A stretch of DNA of 64,000 bases from positions 644,222 through 708,221 of the forward strand of contig NZ_PNXQ01000012.1 of NCBI RefSeq assembly GCF_005217525.1, in the 5' to 3' direction. The first letter of the stretch is position 1; every line of letters begins with the position of its first letter. Positions 17,881-26,007 of this stretch are shown here, piece after piece. This stretch comes from Paenibacillus terrae. GTDB lineage: Bacteria > Bacillota > Bacilli > Paenibacillales > Paenibacillaceae. The notes beneath the pieces are model-generated. The model searched no databases. It was not told where the DNA came from and was given only the letters and a program-made list of their open reading frames with translations. The position numbers and the translations under genes are program-made.

Positions 17881-20800
17881 ATGCTGGACGGTAAAAAATC
17901 TTACCTGATCAGTATCACCGCCCTTTTTTCTAAAAAGGGCTATGAACTGGCATTTGGTACAGACATGATCTTGGATACACAGCGGGAAACGCGTTACCAT
18001 CTGTCTGCTCCTGTGAATAGTACGTACCGAACGCTGAGGCAGGATACGTTAAAGAATGCATCCAAAGCTCCATATTCCGCTACAAGTTTATTCGGGAGAG
18101 ATTGGAGAGAGGCAGCGATTGCTGGTGAATTCGAGGGTCAAGCCGTGGAAGCCGTTCACTCGACCATTGTATCTTACTTATCAGATATTCACAGGCATTT
18201 TAAAGGAGAACTCAGACAGAAAGCGCAGCAGCCTTCACGGTCTACAGCGTCAGATGTGCGTTGGAAAATGGGAAGCCAGATCCATTCCATGGAACATGCA
18301 GATTCTATACAGCAGGGATACAGGCAGGAGTCCATTCAGGCTGATTCTATTTTTAATGCGGTGCAGGAAGAAGACGCAGTTTTTGAAATAAGGCAGCAGG
18401 TAGAGGCTTCAAGTGATGCTTATGAATCCGGGAGGGCTTTCTCTATCTATGAGGGACTTCTTGATGCAAGCTCTGGATCTGAGCAGCGTCAGGGTGACGG
18501 ATTTCCCTCTTCTGAATCTGCAATTCACGGAGAAACGGTGAAGCAGGGAGATACCGCTACACAACAGACGGTTATTCACCAGATATTTCAGGATCGAGAA
18601 GTAGTGGTAGAACAGCAAAACGCGGCAGAAAGCCTTGCGATGGAAACTTTCTTCCAGCCAGCAAGTGAGGCGTTGCGCTATCGAACCGATATCCGGGATG
18701 TTCTGATTGAGACATCAGAGTCTAGTGTGAAGGAACAGATGTTGGATTCGGACGAAATCAGTGTTTTAACAAAAACTGGGAATCTTAAACGGGTAGTCGG
18801 GACGATTCCCGATAATCTAATGGGTACAGAAGCTAAAGCCAAGGTTGATGATGCCCCTGTAGAAGCTCGTATGGCAAAGTCTGACAAAAGCGAGGATGCC
18901 ATCATAGATAGACAGATGCCTGTCAAACAGAGCCAATATAAGGATTCCACCAACGAACATAGCACTGCTGTATCGATACGTTCTGGCACTAGTACAGAAC
19001 ATGAACGAATGGACTCAGCAGAGTTGAGTCATGACAAGTCCGTGATCATTCAAAAGTCTGCCACAGGTAATCATGTATATCTTCAAGATGCTACGGAGTC
19101 TCAAGGCATGCTGGCTAAAGAGATCCGCTCTATATATGGCGAACAAGCGATGGAACTGGTCGAAACGGGCATGGAAAATAACCTGCCAGAGGGCTTGCAG
19201 CAAGTTAATGTACCAGCCACACCAAGCTCGATTGAAAGTGTAGTTTATCGAATGGATGAGGCTGTGAACGGCGGCTCACTGGAGGGGGTTCAAGGTCATT
19301 CGATGACAGGAAGCATGGAATCATCTGATGGCACGTTAGGCGTGCAGACAGAAACGGTTACAAGCGGTTTCACATCCTCAGGCCGAGACAGTTTGAACGA
19401 GCCTGCGAGCGTGGCTAGCTACAATAATGAACAAGTCTATCCTACCAGTCTAAATCAGTATAGAGCAGCTTCTCCATACGATGACTCCAAAGCTCAGCCA
19501 GTGGAGCAGAGCAGTACAGCTTATATTCATGCCTCCACAGATGCTGACAATGAACAATTGAGTTCAGCATTATCTGAACATCACGCGACGTTAGACGAGC
19601 CTCAGCGTGGTGAGCGGATATATGTCAGTGAAGAAGCAGAGTTGGACGATCTTGGTTCTGCGCGATTAAATGGATTGGAGCTGGAGGGGCAGTATGGAGA
19701 GTTACTAGCAGCTGATGTTCTGATAGAAATGATTGCGGAATCTCCTGAAATTAGCAAAATGGCTCGAATGCTCCAGATTATGTACGGTGAGCAAGCGATG
19801 GAGCTGATTGAAGCAGGCATTGAAAATATTGTGGCAGAGGCTGTGAAGGAAGGTACAACGCAGACTTCGGTTGCTCTAATTACTGATAGCGTCATTCATC
19901 AGTTGGAAACATCATTGGCTAGTGGTTCGTTGGAAGCTATCCAGATTCGTTCGGATCAAGCTAATATCGAGCATACCGAAGGGACGCTACAAACAAGTGC
20001 CGAGCAGGGCAGCAAGTCTTCCACTGAAGAGGGACAGCTTACGAATTCCGAATCCGGTAACTCTTTCTCTTCCAAGGAAGGTGCGTATCATGTGATGGGA
20101 CATGCAGAAAGACACATGTCTGCCGAAGCTGAAAACCAGGCATTGGGCAAGGCACTTATTAGCTCGGATTGTGCGAATGTCATGATGGAGGACATGGAAG
20201 TAGGCAGAACCTTCTCCAGTACTACAGGTGTCACAGATTCCATGGAACGGGGCACCATGATCCAATCGTTTACGGAAGGTGAATATAGTCATTTGGAAAG
20301 GGCAGCCGTGAGCACTGGGAACTTGGATACAACGGTGTCAGGACCACTCGAAAGCGCACAGTATATTGGCGAAATGGAAGCGGAGAAAGTCGCGCTGGTT
20401 CCGTCAGAGCGAATAAGCGTAGAAAGTTTGGAAGCAGAGAAAGTTACGCTGGTTCCATCGGAACGTGTAAGCATCGTGAGCGTGGAAGCCGATCGGCATG
20501 AGGTCAAAGCTGGCGAGCTTTTAGAACAGATGAAGGAAGCTGACGTGACTTCATCGGAGCACGCTTTGGTCTATCCGGATATTCAAGCAGGTGTTATCAC
20601 TAGCGGCACTTGTGCAGACAGTCAAGAGAATAATCAGGTCTCTGATGCTGTTCTCGTTGACGGAGAGCAAGCAGCCTCTATGGAATCCGTTCAGGAGACG
20701 ATTACAGGTGAGATCGATCAGGCGAACAGCATCATGAGGACGAATAAGGCTGTGATTGAGCAGGTGCATGGACAAGGTAACAACGTTGAAAATGTACTTG

Positions 20801-21336
20801 AAGCCCTATGGGTTCACGGGGAAGGCTCTAGTGGTGAGAAGCAGACCTACACCAGTGTCAGAGACGATCATGAAACAGCTACGCTAGGAGATATCAGCAG
20901 AATCGTGGATATGCAGAAGCTGGAACAAGGCCAAGCCAACGAACAAACGTTGGAAGCAGTAGTGCCTGCTCATACAAATGCAGAGCCTATTTTAAAAATA
21001 GAAGAAACCGACCTACATGCTATATCTGAAGGAACTCGCAAGAAGAAGGTCATGTCTACCAATATTGAGGATGAACACCAACAAGCTAGCAGAAAGAAAA
21101 AGGTAATAAAAACACAGATTACAGATGCAGAAGAGGGTACACGTTTGAAAAAAACAGCTACTGTTCGTATCGAAGCTCCAGAGTCGGCCAAGCGGCATAA
21201 AACCTTAAAGACGGTGATTGAGACTCCATCCGAAGCTACGAATCAATCGGTACCAGGCATGCCTAAACGAAAAATATGGATGATTATGGGCAAGATTGCT
21301 TCTTGGAACATCTGGAACTGGAAGAAGACAAGGTAG
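17881..21336 (+). CDS. 1151-aa low-complexity repeat protein of the tail cluster
   Basis: Residues 1-75 look folded (D-G-K-K-S-Y-L-I-S-I-T-A-L-F). The rest is rich in Glu, Ser, Gln and Ala and probably largely disordered or coiled-coil. A segment of about 85 residues with Y-G-E-Q-A-M-E-L-V/I-E-x-G is duplicated near residues 410 and 626. A short unit with L-V-P-S-E-R is tandem near residues 835-870. The C-terminus has basic R-K-K-K-V repeats. There are no membrane segments and no catalytic motif. Strong AAAGGAGG precedes ATG 17881. A length-setting or tether role is possible but is inference only. The last 20 residues (W-rich) look unnatural; see the frameshift finding at 21271. Confidence 0.6.
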   Translation: MLDGKKSYLISITALFSKKGYELAFGTDMILDTQRETRYHLSAPVNSTYRTLRQDTLKNASKAPYSATSLFGRDWREAAIAGEFEGQAVEAVHSTIVSYLSDIHRHFKGELRQKAQQPSRSTASDVRWKMGSQIHSMEHADSIQQGYRQESIQADSIFNAVQEEDAVFEIRQQVEASSDAYESGRAFSIYEGLLDASSGSEQRQGDGFPSSESAIHGETVKQGDTATQQTVIHQIFQDREVVVEQQNAAESLAMETFFQPASEALRYRTDIRDVLIETSESSVKEQMLDSDEISVLTKTGNLKRVVGTIPDNLMGTEAKAKVDDAPVEARMAKSDKSEDAIIDRQMPVKQSQYKDSTNEHSTAVSIRSGTSTEHERMDSAELSHDKSVIIQKSATGNHVYLQDATESQGMLAKEIRSIYGEQAMELVETGMENNLPEGLQQVNVPATPSSIESVVYRMDEAVNGGSLEGVQGHSMTGSMESSDGTLGVQTETVTSGFTSSGRDSLNEPASVASYNNEQVYPTSLNQYRAASPYDDSKAQPVEQSSTAYIHASTDADNEQLSSALSEHHATLDEPQRGERIYVSEEAELDDLGSARLNGLELEGQYGELLAADVLIEMIAESPEISKMARMLQIMYGEQAMELIEAGIENIVAEAVKEGTTQTSVALITDSVIHQLETSLASGSLEAIQIRSDQANIEHTEGTLQTSAEQGSKSSTEEGQLTNSESGNSFSSKEGAYHVMGHAERHMSAEAENQALGKALISSDCANVMMEDMEVGRTFSSTTGVTDSMERGTMIQSFTEGEYSHLERAAVSTGNLDTTVSGPLESAQYIGEMEAEKVALVPSERISVESLEAEKVTLVPSERVSIVSVEADRHEVKAGELLEQMKEADVTSSEHALVYPDIQAGVITSGTCADSQENNQVSDAVLVDGEQAASMESVQETITGEIDQANSIMRTNKAVIEQVHGQGNNVENVLEALWVHGEGSSGEKQTYTSVRDDHETATLGDISRIVDMQKLEQGQANEQTLEAVVPAHTNAEPILKIEETDLHAISEGTRKKKVMSTNIEDEHQQASRKKKVIKTQITDAEEGTRLKKTATVRIEAPESAKRHKTLKTVIETPSEATNQSVPGMPKRKIWMIMGKIASWNIWNWKKTR

Positions 21337-21350
21337 GTGATAGAAATCTC

Positions 21351-22436
21351 ATGGGGATTTACAAGAAATGGAGTGGATTGATTTTTGATGACGCGTTCCA
21401 AAGTGGAGAAATCCATTCCCGCTACCAATTATCTCCGACAACGGCTTGTACCCTGGATACAGGTTTGCAGCAGTTATTCATGTCCCACACAGAACCGGAA
21501 ACTATGCTTTTGTTTGATGCACCCAAGGATGAGCCTACCCTGCTGTTAGAAGTTACTGCTGACTATGTTCCTATTGCATACGGTGACGAAGGGGGAATTG
21601 TCATCTGGCAGGATGGCTACCATCGGCTGGAATTCCTGGAGAGTAAGGATACGACAACCCGGGAGTATAGCCGATGGCGGGCAGAGAAGAAGGGGAATCG
21701 ATGGACCTTTTATGCTGATCGCGGATTGGGGTGGGAGCTATTTGACTCGGCTGATCTGGAGGCTGAAAAAATAGGTATCCTCTTAAAAAATCCACAGCGT
21801 GATGAATATGAAAAACTTGGTTTAGACAGGCTTGTGTTATGTAAAAGCAACAAAATAACAATGGGAAATTTGCCGGAGGGCTATTCCGTGTTTTTATGCG
21901 ATCCCCACGGATATGCTATTGCTTCCTCTAAAGTAGAGCCCACGTGGACAGGGGTTCATCTGGAGCTTCCGACGATGCCCTTTAGCGGAATGCTGAGGGT
22001 TTATGATGAAAACGGAGTTCTTTTATCGAGCCTTGGGGCAATGGATATGTACGGTGGGGATCTGTATCTGTATGGTACCGATCTTCGTGTGCTGTGGAAG
22101 GATAAAGAGCTTAGTCTAAGCGGCGAAACTTATCTGGGCACGATGTATGACAATACCATTCAGGTGCAGATGGAGCTATATAATCCCTCGAAAAATAAGA
22201 AGGCCGAGCAAATCTCGATGGGTATCCTGAAATATCTGGAGGAATTTGGTTATGAATGGGCGGACTTGAGTCATGATGATGGATCAGATCATCCTCAAGG
22301 GGATTATATGCAGCGACTCCCTATGGGAACTCTGCCCCCCGACGGCAAGATGAAATTCTGGATGAAGATAGAGCGCAAAAATGAGCACTTTGCCATCAAG
22401 CCTCTACATTTTATTTTGGATATTACTCATATATAA
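21351..22436 (+). CDS. Unknown 361-aa beta-rich tail-cluster protein
   Basis: Not recognised. Residues about 1-150 (M-G-I-Y-K-K-W-S-G-L-I-F-D-D, later V-I-W-Q-D-G-Y-H-R-L-E-F-L, W-R-A-E-K-K-G-N-R-W-T-F-Y-A-D) resemble a jelly-roll or ConA-like sensing domain. The rest has more beta-rich segments. ATG 21351 is preferred because AAGGTAGGTGAT lies just upstream and overlaps the stop codon of the previous gene. The frame is open back to ATG 21276, and the residues coded there are protein-like (see findings), so an N-terminal extension or fusion cannot be excluded. The next gene follows after an AAGGAGGTG site. Confidence 0.55.
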   Translation: MGIYKKWSGLIFDDAFQSGEIHSRYQLSPTTACTLDTGLQQLFMSHTEPETMLLFDAPKDEPTLLLEVTADYVPIAYGDEGGIVIWQDGYHRLEFLESKDTTTREYSRWRAEKKGNRWTFYADRGLGWELFDSADLEAEKIGILLKNPQRDEYEKLGLDRLVLCKSNKITMGNLPEGYSVFLCDPHGYAIASSKVEPTWTGVHLELPTMPFSGMLRVYDENGVLLSSLGAMDMYGGDLYLYGTDLRVLWKDKELSLSGETYLGTMYDNTIQVQMELYNPSKNKKAEQISMGILKYLEEFGYEWADLSHDDGSDHPQGDYMQRLPMGTLPPDGKMKFWMKIERKNEHFAIKPLHFILDITHI

Positions 22437-22450
22437 GGAGGTGTTGGATT

Positions 22451-23284
22451 TTGGCTGGTACGAAGATGACGTTGCGCAGATATGGAAATGAACTAATCTA
22501 TTGGAACGAGCAGGAGATTATTGTGGATCAGGCCTACCTGGACAAGCACAAAGACTTGTACATCCGTCTGGCACATCCTTATATATTGGGTACAAAGATG
22601 CTGGACGTATATCTAAATGGGCAGCATTTGCTGGTTCAGGGTGGATATGAGGAAGTGGACGAAAACACCATTCGTCTCGATTTGGGTACTTATCCGCTGG
22701 AGCATCCCTTGGCAGGAGAGCATATTCCTCTCGTAATTGGTGATGAAATATACATTCGTACCTGGAAGCCTGAGTATCGTCAAGGGAGTGGAAGCGGTAT
22801 TGATGATCTCAGGTTCAAAAGGCTGGAGGAAGAGATTGTCTCGGCTCGTAAATATACGGAACGTGATGTTGAGTTCCACCGTCTGGATGACAGGCTGAAT
22901 TATATTCAAGAGCGGGCAGAGGTCAAAACGATGGTATTCGTGCTGGATCGGATTCCGCTGGGTCCCTGTAAATATGAAATGAGATTCCCCTTCGAAGGTA
23001 AGATCAGGGAAATATATGCTTCTTGCGGAGTGCACGGTACGAGTAAAAGTGAGTTTTCCATTGAAAAATGTTCACAGCTCGACTATGAAACGTTGCCGAA
23101 CTGGACTAATATTTTCAGCCGTAACCTGACCATTCATGCGGGTGAGAAAACCAGTAGTACAAGCAACTTACCCTATGTTCTGTCCGATCCTCTGATTCAT
23201 AAAAATGATCATTTTCGTATTTACACTCATGTGGCAGGCGAAGGCTTAAGAGGCTTGACACTAGAAATTGTCGTTACGATATAA
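22451..23284 (+). CDS. Unknown 277-aa protein with central coiled coil
   Basis: An N-terminal beta domain (residues 1-105: L-I-Y-W-N-E-Q-E-I-I-V, L-D-V-Y-L-N-G-Q-H-L) resembles the V-x-V-N-G-V tail modules of neighbouring genes. A short charged helix follows (about 115-160: L-K-R-L-E-E-E-I-like, R-L-D-D-R-L-N-Y-I-Q-E-R) that could trimerise, and then a C-terminal beta domain. This domain-coil-domain layout fits a fibre or fibre-adaptor protein. TTG 22451 follows a strong AAGGAGGTG (22435-22443). It is the last gene of the P3 operon; no clear terminator follows. Confidence 0.55.
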   Translation: MAGTKMTLRRYGNELIYWNEQEIIVDQAYLDKHKDLYIRLAHPYILGTKMLDVYLNGQHLLVQGGYEEVDENTIRLDLGTYPLEHPLAGEHIPLVIGDEIYIRTWKPEYRQGSGSGIDDLRFKRLEEEIVSARKYTERDVEFHRLDDRLNYIQERAEVKTMVFVLDRIPLGPCKYEMRFPFEGKIREIYASCGVHGTSKSEFSIEKCSQLDYETLPNWTNIFSRNLTIHAGEKTSSTSNLPYVLSDPLIHKNDHFRIYTHVAGEGLRGLTLEIVVTI

Positions 23285-23340
23285 AATGGAAAATAAGATA
23301 AAAAATTGATGATTTACAACAAAATATGACTACAATATCG

Positions 23341-23370
23341 GATAAGAAGGTATCAAGCAAACTTATATTG
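23341..23370 (+). promoter_or_regulatory. Island promoter P4 (GATAAG-17-TATATT)
   Basis: CTTATATTG (23362-23370) with GATAAG (23341-23346) at the same 17-nt spacing. It has the weakest -35 match of the six and lies 58 nt upstream of ATG 23429. Confidence 0.65.
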
Positions 23371-23428
23371 CAATCGTAACAAAACATAAAAGAGGATTTT
23401 GCAAAATCCCGAAAAGGAGAGGTATGTT

Positions 23429-24649
23429 ATGGCAGAAACAAGAGGTATTGCGAGATTTCGTGGTGAGCAGTTGAATAACAAGCTGTTAAGGAATCAACAT
23501 TTTGACGAAGCGAACAAGATTGCAGAGAAGTACATTGACCTCCAGTTTCATAATCACCGTGAAATATTGGAAGACACCAAGATTGATGTATTTGTACAAG
23601 TTAACGAAAAAGCGGTTGCCGGCAGCACACAGCTGGATGTATCTGGCGATATCGGTACAAGAACCGTCTCGACCGGAGACAGAGTGGAAGGTGTTGTACT
23701 GACCGAGAAGGTGCAGCTTCGCGCCGCTGGCACAGACAGCCCCATCGGAGACAGCGATTCTGACGTGGTATACGGTCGTCTTGAAGAAAGTAAAGGCAGC
23801 TACCTTCTGAAATTTTATAGTGTAGAAGGGGGGAAAGAGCAGCCTTATACATTTGATGCAAAAGCGGGCAAAATTGATTATCGTTTCGTGATTCGCACGA
23901 ATTTGTCTGTCATTCCTTCGGATGCGATCATTCAAGGCGGTAGCGGATTCGTGGAAGGGGCCACCGATGCGAAGGCCTATATGAACCTGATTCAATTGAT
24001 GAAGGATGTATATGGTCCGACGGGTACGCTGGACAATGACGGTAATTCGAATCTGATAGTTTCAATTCAAGACCAGATTAGCCAGGAGGTACAAGATCGC
24101 CAAGATGCGGATCAGGCGATTCGGGATCAGTTGGCTTCTGCTACAGGCGCACAACTGATCGGGGTTGCAACAGATTCGAACTATAGCGGAGTGACTTTAC
24201 AGCTGGCTCTCAGCAATTTAGCGAAGCGCTTGAAATCTTCTGAGGATTTAATGAATGGAATTAATGACCGAGATACAGATTCCGCAAACGGGTACTTCAA
24301 GGCAGGGGCTTTTGGTCATGCGGCAGGCCGTATTCTTGATTTGGAGAAGGCTGCAGATGCTGTGTTCAAAGCATTAAGTGTGAAAGTAGGCACGATCGAA
24401 GCGGCGGACGAAGAAGAGGTATTTGAAGCAGTTGGGGGAGAGACAGAATACACTCTAAAAAAAGGAAAAGCCAAAGACAAAACGGTACGTTTGGCCATTA
24501 ATGGGCAGCTCCAAACACCAGGCATTAACTTTACCTATATCAAGGATGCCAGCGGATTGATCACAGGCTTTAGCTTTACGCCGGATACGTTGAAGGTTGT
24601 CGAAGATGTACCGGATGTGTTGTTCATTCAGTATAAAAAGGCTGAATAA
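23429..24649 (+). CDS. Unknown 406-aa fibre-like protein, single-gene unit
   Basis: ATG 23429 (M-A-E-T-R-G-I-A-R-F) is set by AAGGAGAGGT 7 nt upstream; the frame is open to 23399 without a ribosome site. Residues about 1-155 are mixed alpha/beta. The middle (about 180-300) holds helical stretches with I-Q-D-Q-I-S-Q-E-V-Q-D-R-Q-D-A-D-Q-A-I-R-D-Q-L, a heptad-like pattern suited to trimerising fibre shafts. The last 90 residues form a beta module like those of the tail tube and copy C (V-R-L-A-I-N-G, G-I-N-F-T-Y). It has its own island promoter and terminator, so it may be needed in a different amount from its neighbours. Confidence 0.55.
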   Translation: MAETRGIARFRGEQLNNKLLRNQHFDEANKIAEKYIDLQFHNHREILEDTKIDVFVQVNEKAVAGSTQLDVSGDIGTRTVSTGDRVEGVVLTEKVQLRAAGTDSPIGDSDSDVVYGRLEESKGSYLLKFYSVEGGKEQPYTFDAKAGKIDYRFVIRTNLSVIPSDAIIQGGSGFVEGATDAKAYMNLIQLMKDVYGPTGTLDNDGNSNLIVSIQDQISQEVQDRQDADQAIRDQLASATGAQLIGVATDSNYSGVTLQLALSNLAKRLKSSEDLMNGINDRDTDSANGYFKAGAFGHAAGRILDLEKAADAVFKALSVKVGTIEAADEEEVFEAVGGETEYTLKKGKAKDKTVRLAINGQLQTPGINFTYIKDASGLITGFSFTPDTLKVVEDVPDVLFIQYKKAE

Positions 24650-24659
24650 GTAATAGCAG

Positions 24660-24717
24660 CACCCCTTAGAAGCGTTGAACGAGTGTGTGCTCATTCGGAG
24701 TAGCTAAGGGGTGTATT
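24660..24717 (+). terminator. Terminator after the 406-aa gene
   Basis: A perfect 10-bp outer stem, CACCCCTTAG (24660-24669) with CTAAGGGGTG (24704-24713), closing a 34-nt loop, then TATTTAT. Confidence 0.7.
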
Positions 24718-24762
24718 TATGTCCACCTCTAAAGAATTTTGTAGGCTTTATTTCCTCGGAAT

Positions 24763-24792
24763 GTTAGTTTTTAATACTAGTTACTTATATTG
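24763..24792 (+). promoter_or_regulatory. Island promoter P5 (GTTAGT-17-TATATT)
   Basis: GTTAGT (24763-24768), 17 nt, then TATATT in CTTATATTG (24784-24792), 66 nt upstream of ATG 24859. It heads the 24859-32798 unit. Confidence 0.75.
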
Positions 24793-24858
24793 AGTATGCC
24801 ATGAAGAACGTGGCGAAGGGTTTTATTTTATCTTTTCTAAAATGAAGGAGGAAAAAAC

Positions 24859-25353
24859 ATGCCAGCACCAGCAGTATCATGGCTTAAAACAGACAACGTA
24901 ACAACATTGTCAAAATGGGAGATCGGGACGATTGACGCAGGATCTTCTTCTCCAGCTCTGGGTGTACTTATTTGGAACAACCGGGGGAATGTAAATAACG
25001 ATTTTTCGACAATGACCAATTGTACCATTACAACCAAGGATAGCTCAGGTGGAGATAATGGTGAGCTGGTCCTGAATACATGGATTCAGGTACGTGTGGA
25101 TAGTATGGCAGAATCCAGCTTTACCCCCATTGGCGGGACAGCGACGAAGGTCATTCAGGCGGGCGGGAATACGGTCAATTCCAAGGGAACCTTTTCGCCG
25201 GGAAACAAGGAAATTCTGGGCGTTATCAACGATGGCTCTGTAGGCAATTCCAAAGGCAACTACACACAAGTGACACTACAAGCAAGCGTTCCGGCTACAG
25301 CTACGGCAGGTAATGTCAACTTTTTGACACGTGTGGCCTATCAATACGTCTAA
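24859..25353 (+). CDS. Unknown 164-aa beta-rich protein, first gene of the P5 unit
   Basis: A small Gly/Ser/Thr/Asn-rich protein without signal peptide or membrane segment, probably all-beta (W-E-I-G-T-I-D-A-G, L-G-V-L-I-W-N-N-R-G, C-T-I-T-T-K-D, W-I-Q-V-R-V-D). ATG 24859 follows GGAGG with good spacing. The size and fold suggest a repeating structural subunit or fibre-tip protein. It is the promoter-proximal gene of an operon with two giant adhesin-like proteins. No family recognised. Confidence 0.5.
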   Translation: MPAPAVSWLKTDNVTTLSKWEIGTIDAGSSSPALGVLIWNNRGNVNNDFSTMTNCTITTKDSSGGDNGELVLNTWIQVRVDSMAESSFTPIGGTATKVIQAGGNTVNSKGTFSPGNKEILGVINDGSVGNSKGNYTQVTLQASVPATATAGNVNFLTRVAYQYV

Positions 25354-25389
25354 CAACTGATATCCAATACAATGGGAGGAAGAATATCT

Positions 25390-26007
25390 ATGTTTGCACA
25401 ATGTAACGGATATTCTCCTGTGTCACAGGATTTTATTTGGCTGGGTGAGTACACGGACGGTACTCACCTTTCTGAGTATGATTTTGTCACTCAGGCAGAA
25501 AACAGCTTTTACGCCATTCAAAGAGAAAAATTGGTCCGTTTTGGTATGGTTGGGCATGGCCAAACCTTTTTCTTTGAAAGTGACGGTATTTTCAAATTAG
25601 CTGGCAGGATGGTGGAGCTGGTATATTCAACGCCGGACAAAGACTATAACCTGACGGGTAATGTGTTTCAATCCTACAGAGACATTATTGCATATAAGGA
25701 TGCGGAGGCATCTGGATTACCCAACTACAGTCCTGCTGCGGCTGGAGAAAAAGGCGTAATGAGCAGTACGATTACCCAATTTAATTTTGGATATAAGGCG
25801 GCACTTCTGATTGACCATGTTGAATTTCATGTCAAAGCGATCTGTAAGATTCCATTCAACGCACCCGTTCATATGGCATTGAGACTCGTATCTAATACGG
25901 AACTGAATGGTAAATTACGGGTCAAAGTAAACGGCTTGGTTACACAGGAATTCAGTGCTCCATTAAAACCCGATATCGGAGGTGAATTGAATTGGCTGGT
26001 TCAGTAA
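25390..26007 (+). CDS. Unknown 205-aa tail-cluster protein
   Basis: Not recognised. It begins M-F-A-Q-C-N-G-Y-S; ATG 25390 is preferred because GGAGGAAG (25374-25381) lies upstream. It is a predicted globular beta protein with segments such as F-V-T-Q-A-E-N-S-F-Y-A-I and L-R-V-K-V-N-G-L-V-T. Its last codons overlap the TTG start of the GLUG protein by 16 nt, so the two are probably translationally coupled and may act as chaperone/attachment domain and fibre. Confidence 0.5.
   Translation: MFAQCNGYSPVSQDFIWLGEYTDGTHLSEYDFVTQAENSFYAIQREKLVRFGMVGHGQTFFFESDGIFKLAGRMVELVYSTPDKDYNLTGNVFQSYRDIIAYKDAEASGLPNYSPAAAGEKGVMSSTITQFNFGYKAALLIDHVEFHVKAICKIPFNAPVHMALRLVSNTELNGKLRVKVNGLVTQEFSAPLKPDIGGELNWLVQ

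Noticed and set aside
22578..22588. CTTATATATTG, near match to the island -10 element
   Set aside because: Two extra bases, within a coding region and without the -35 partner.
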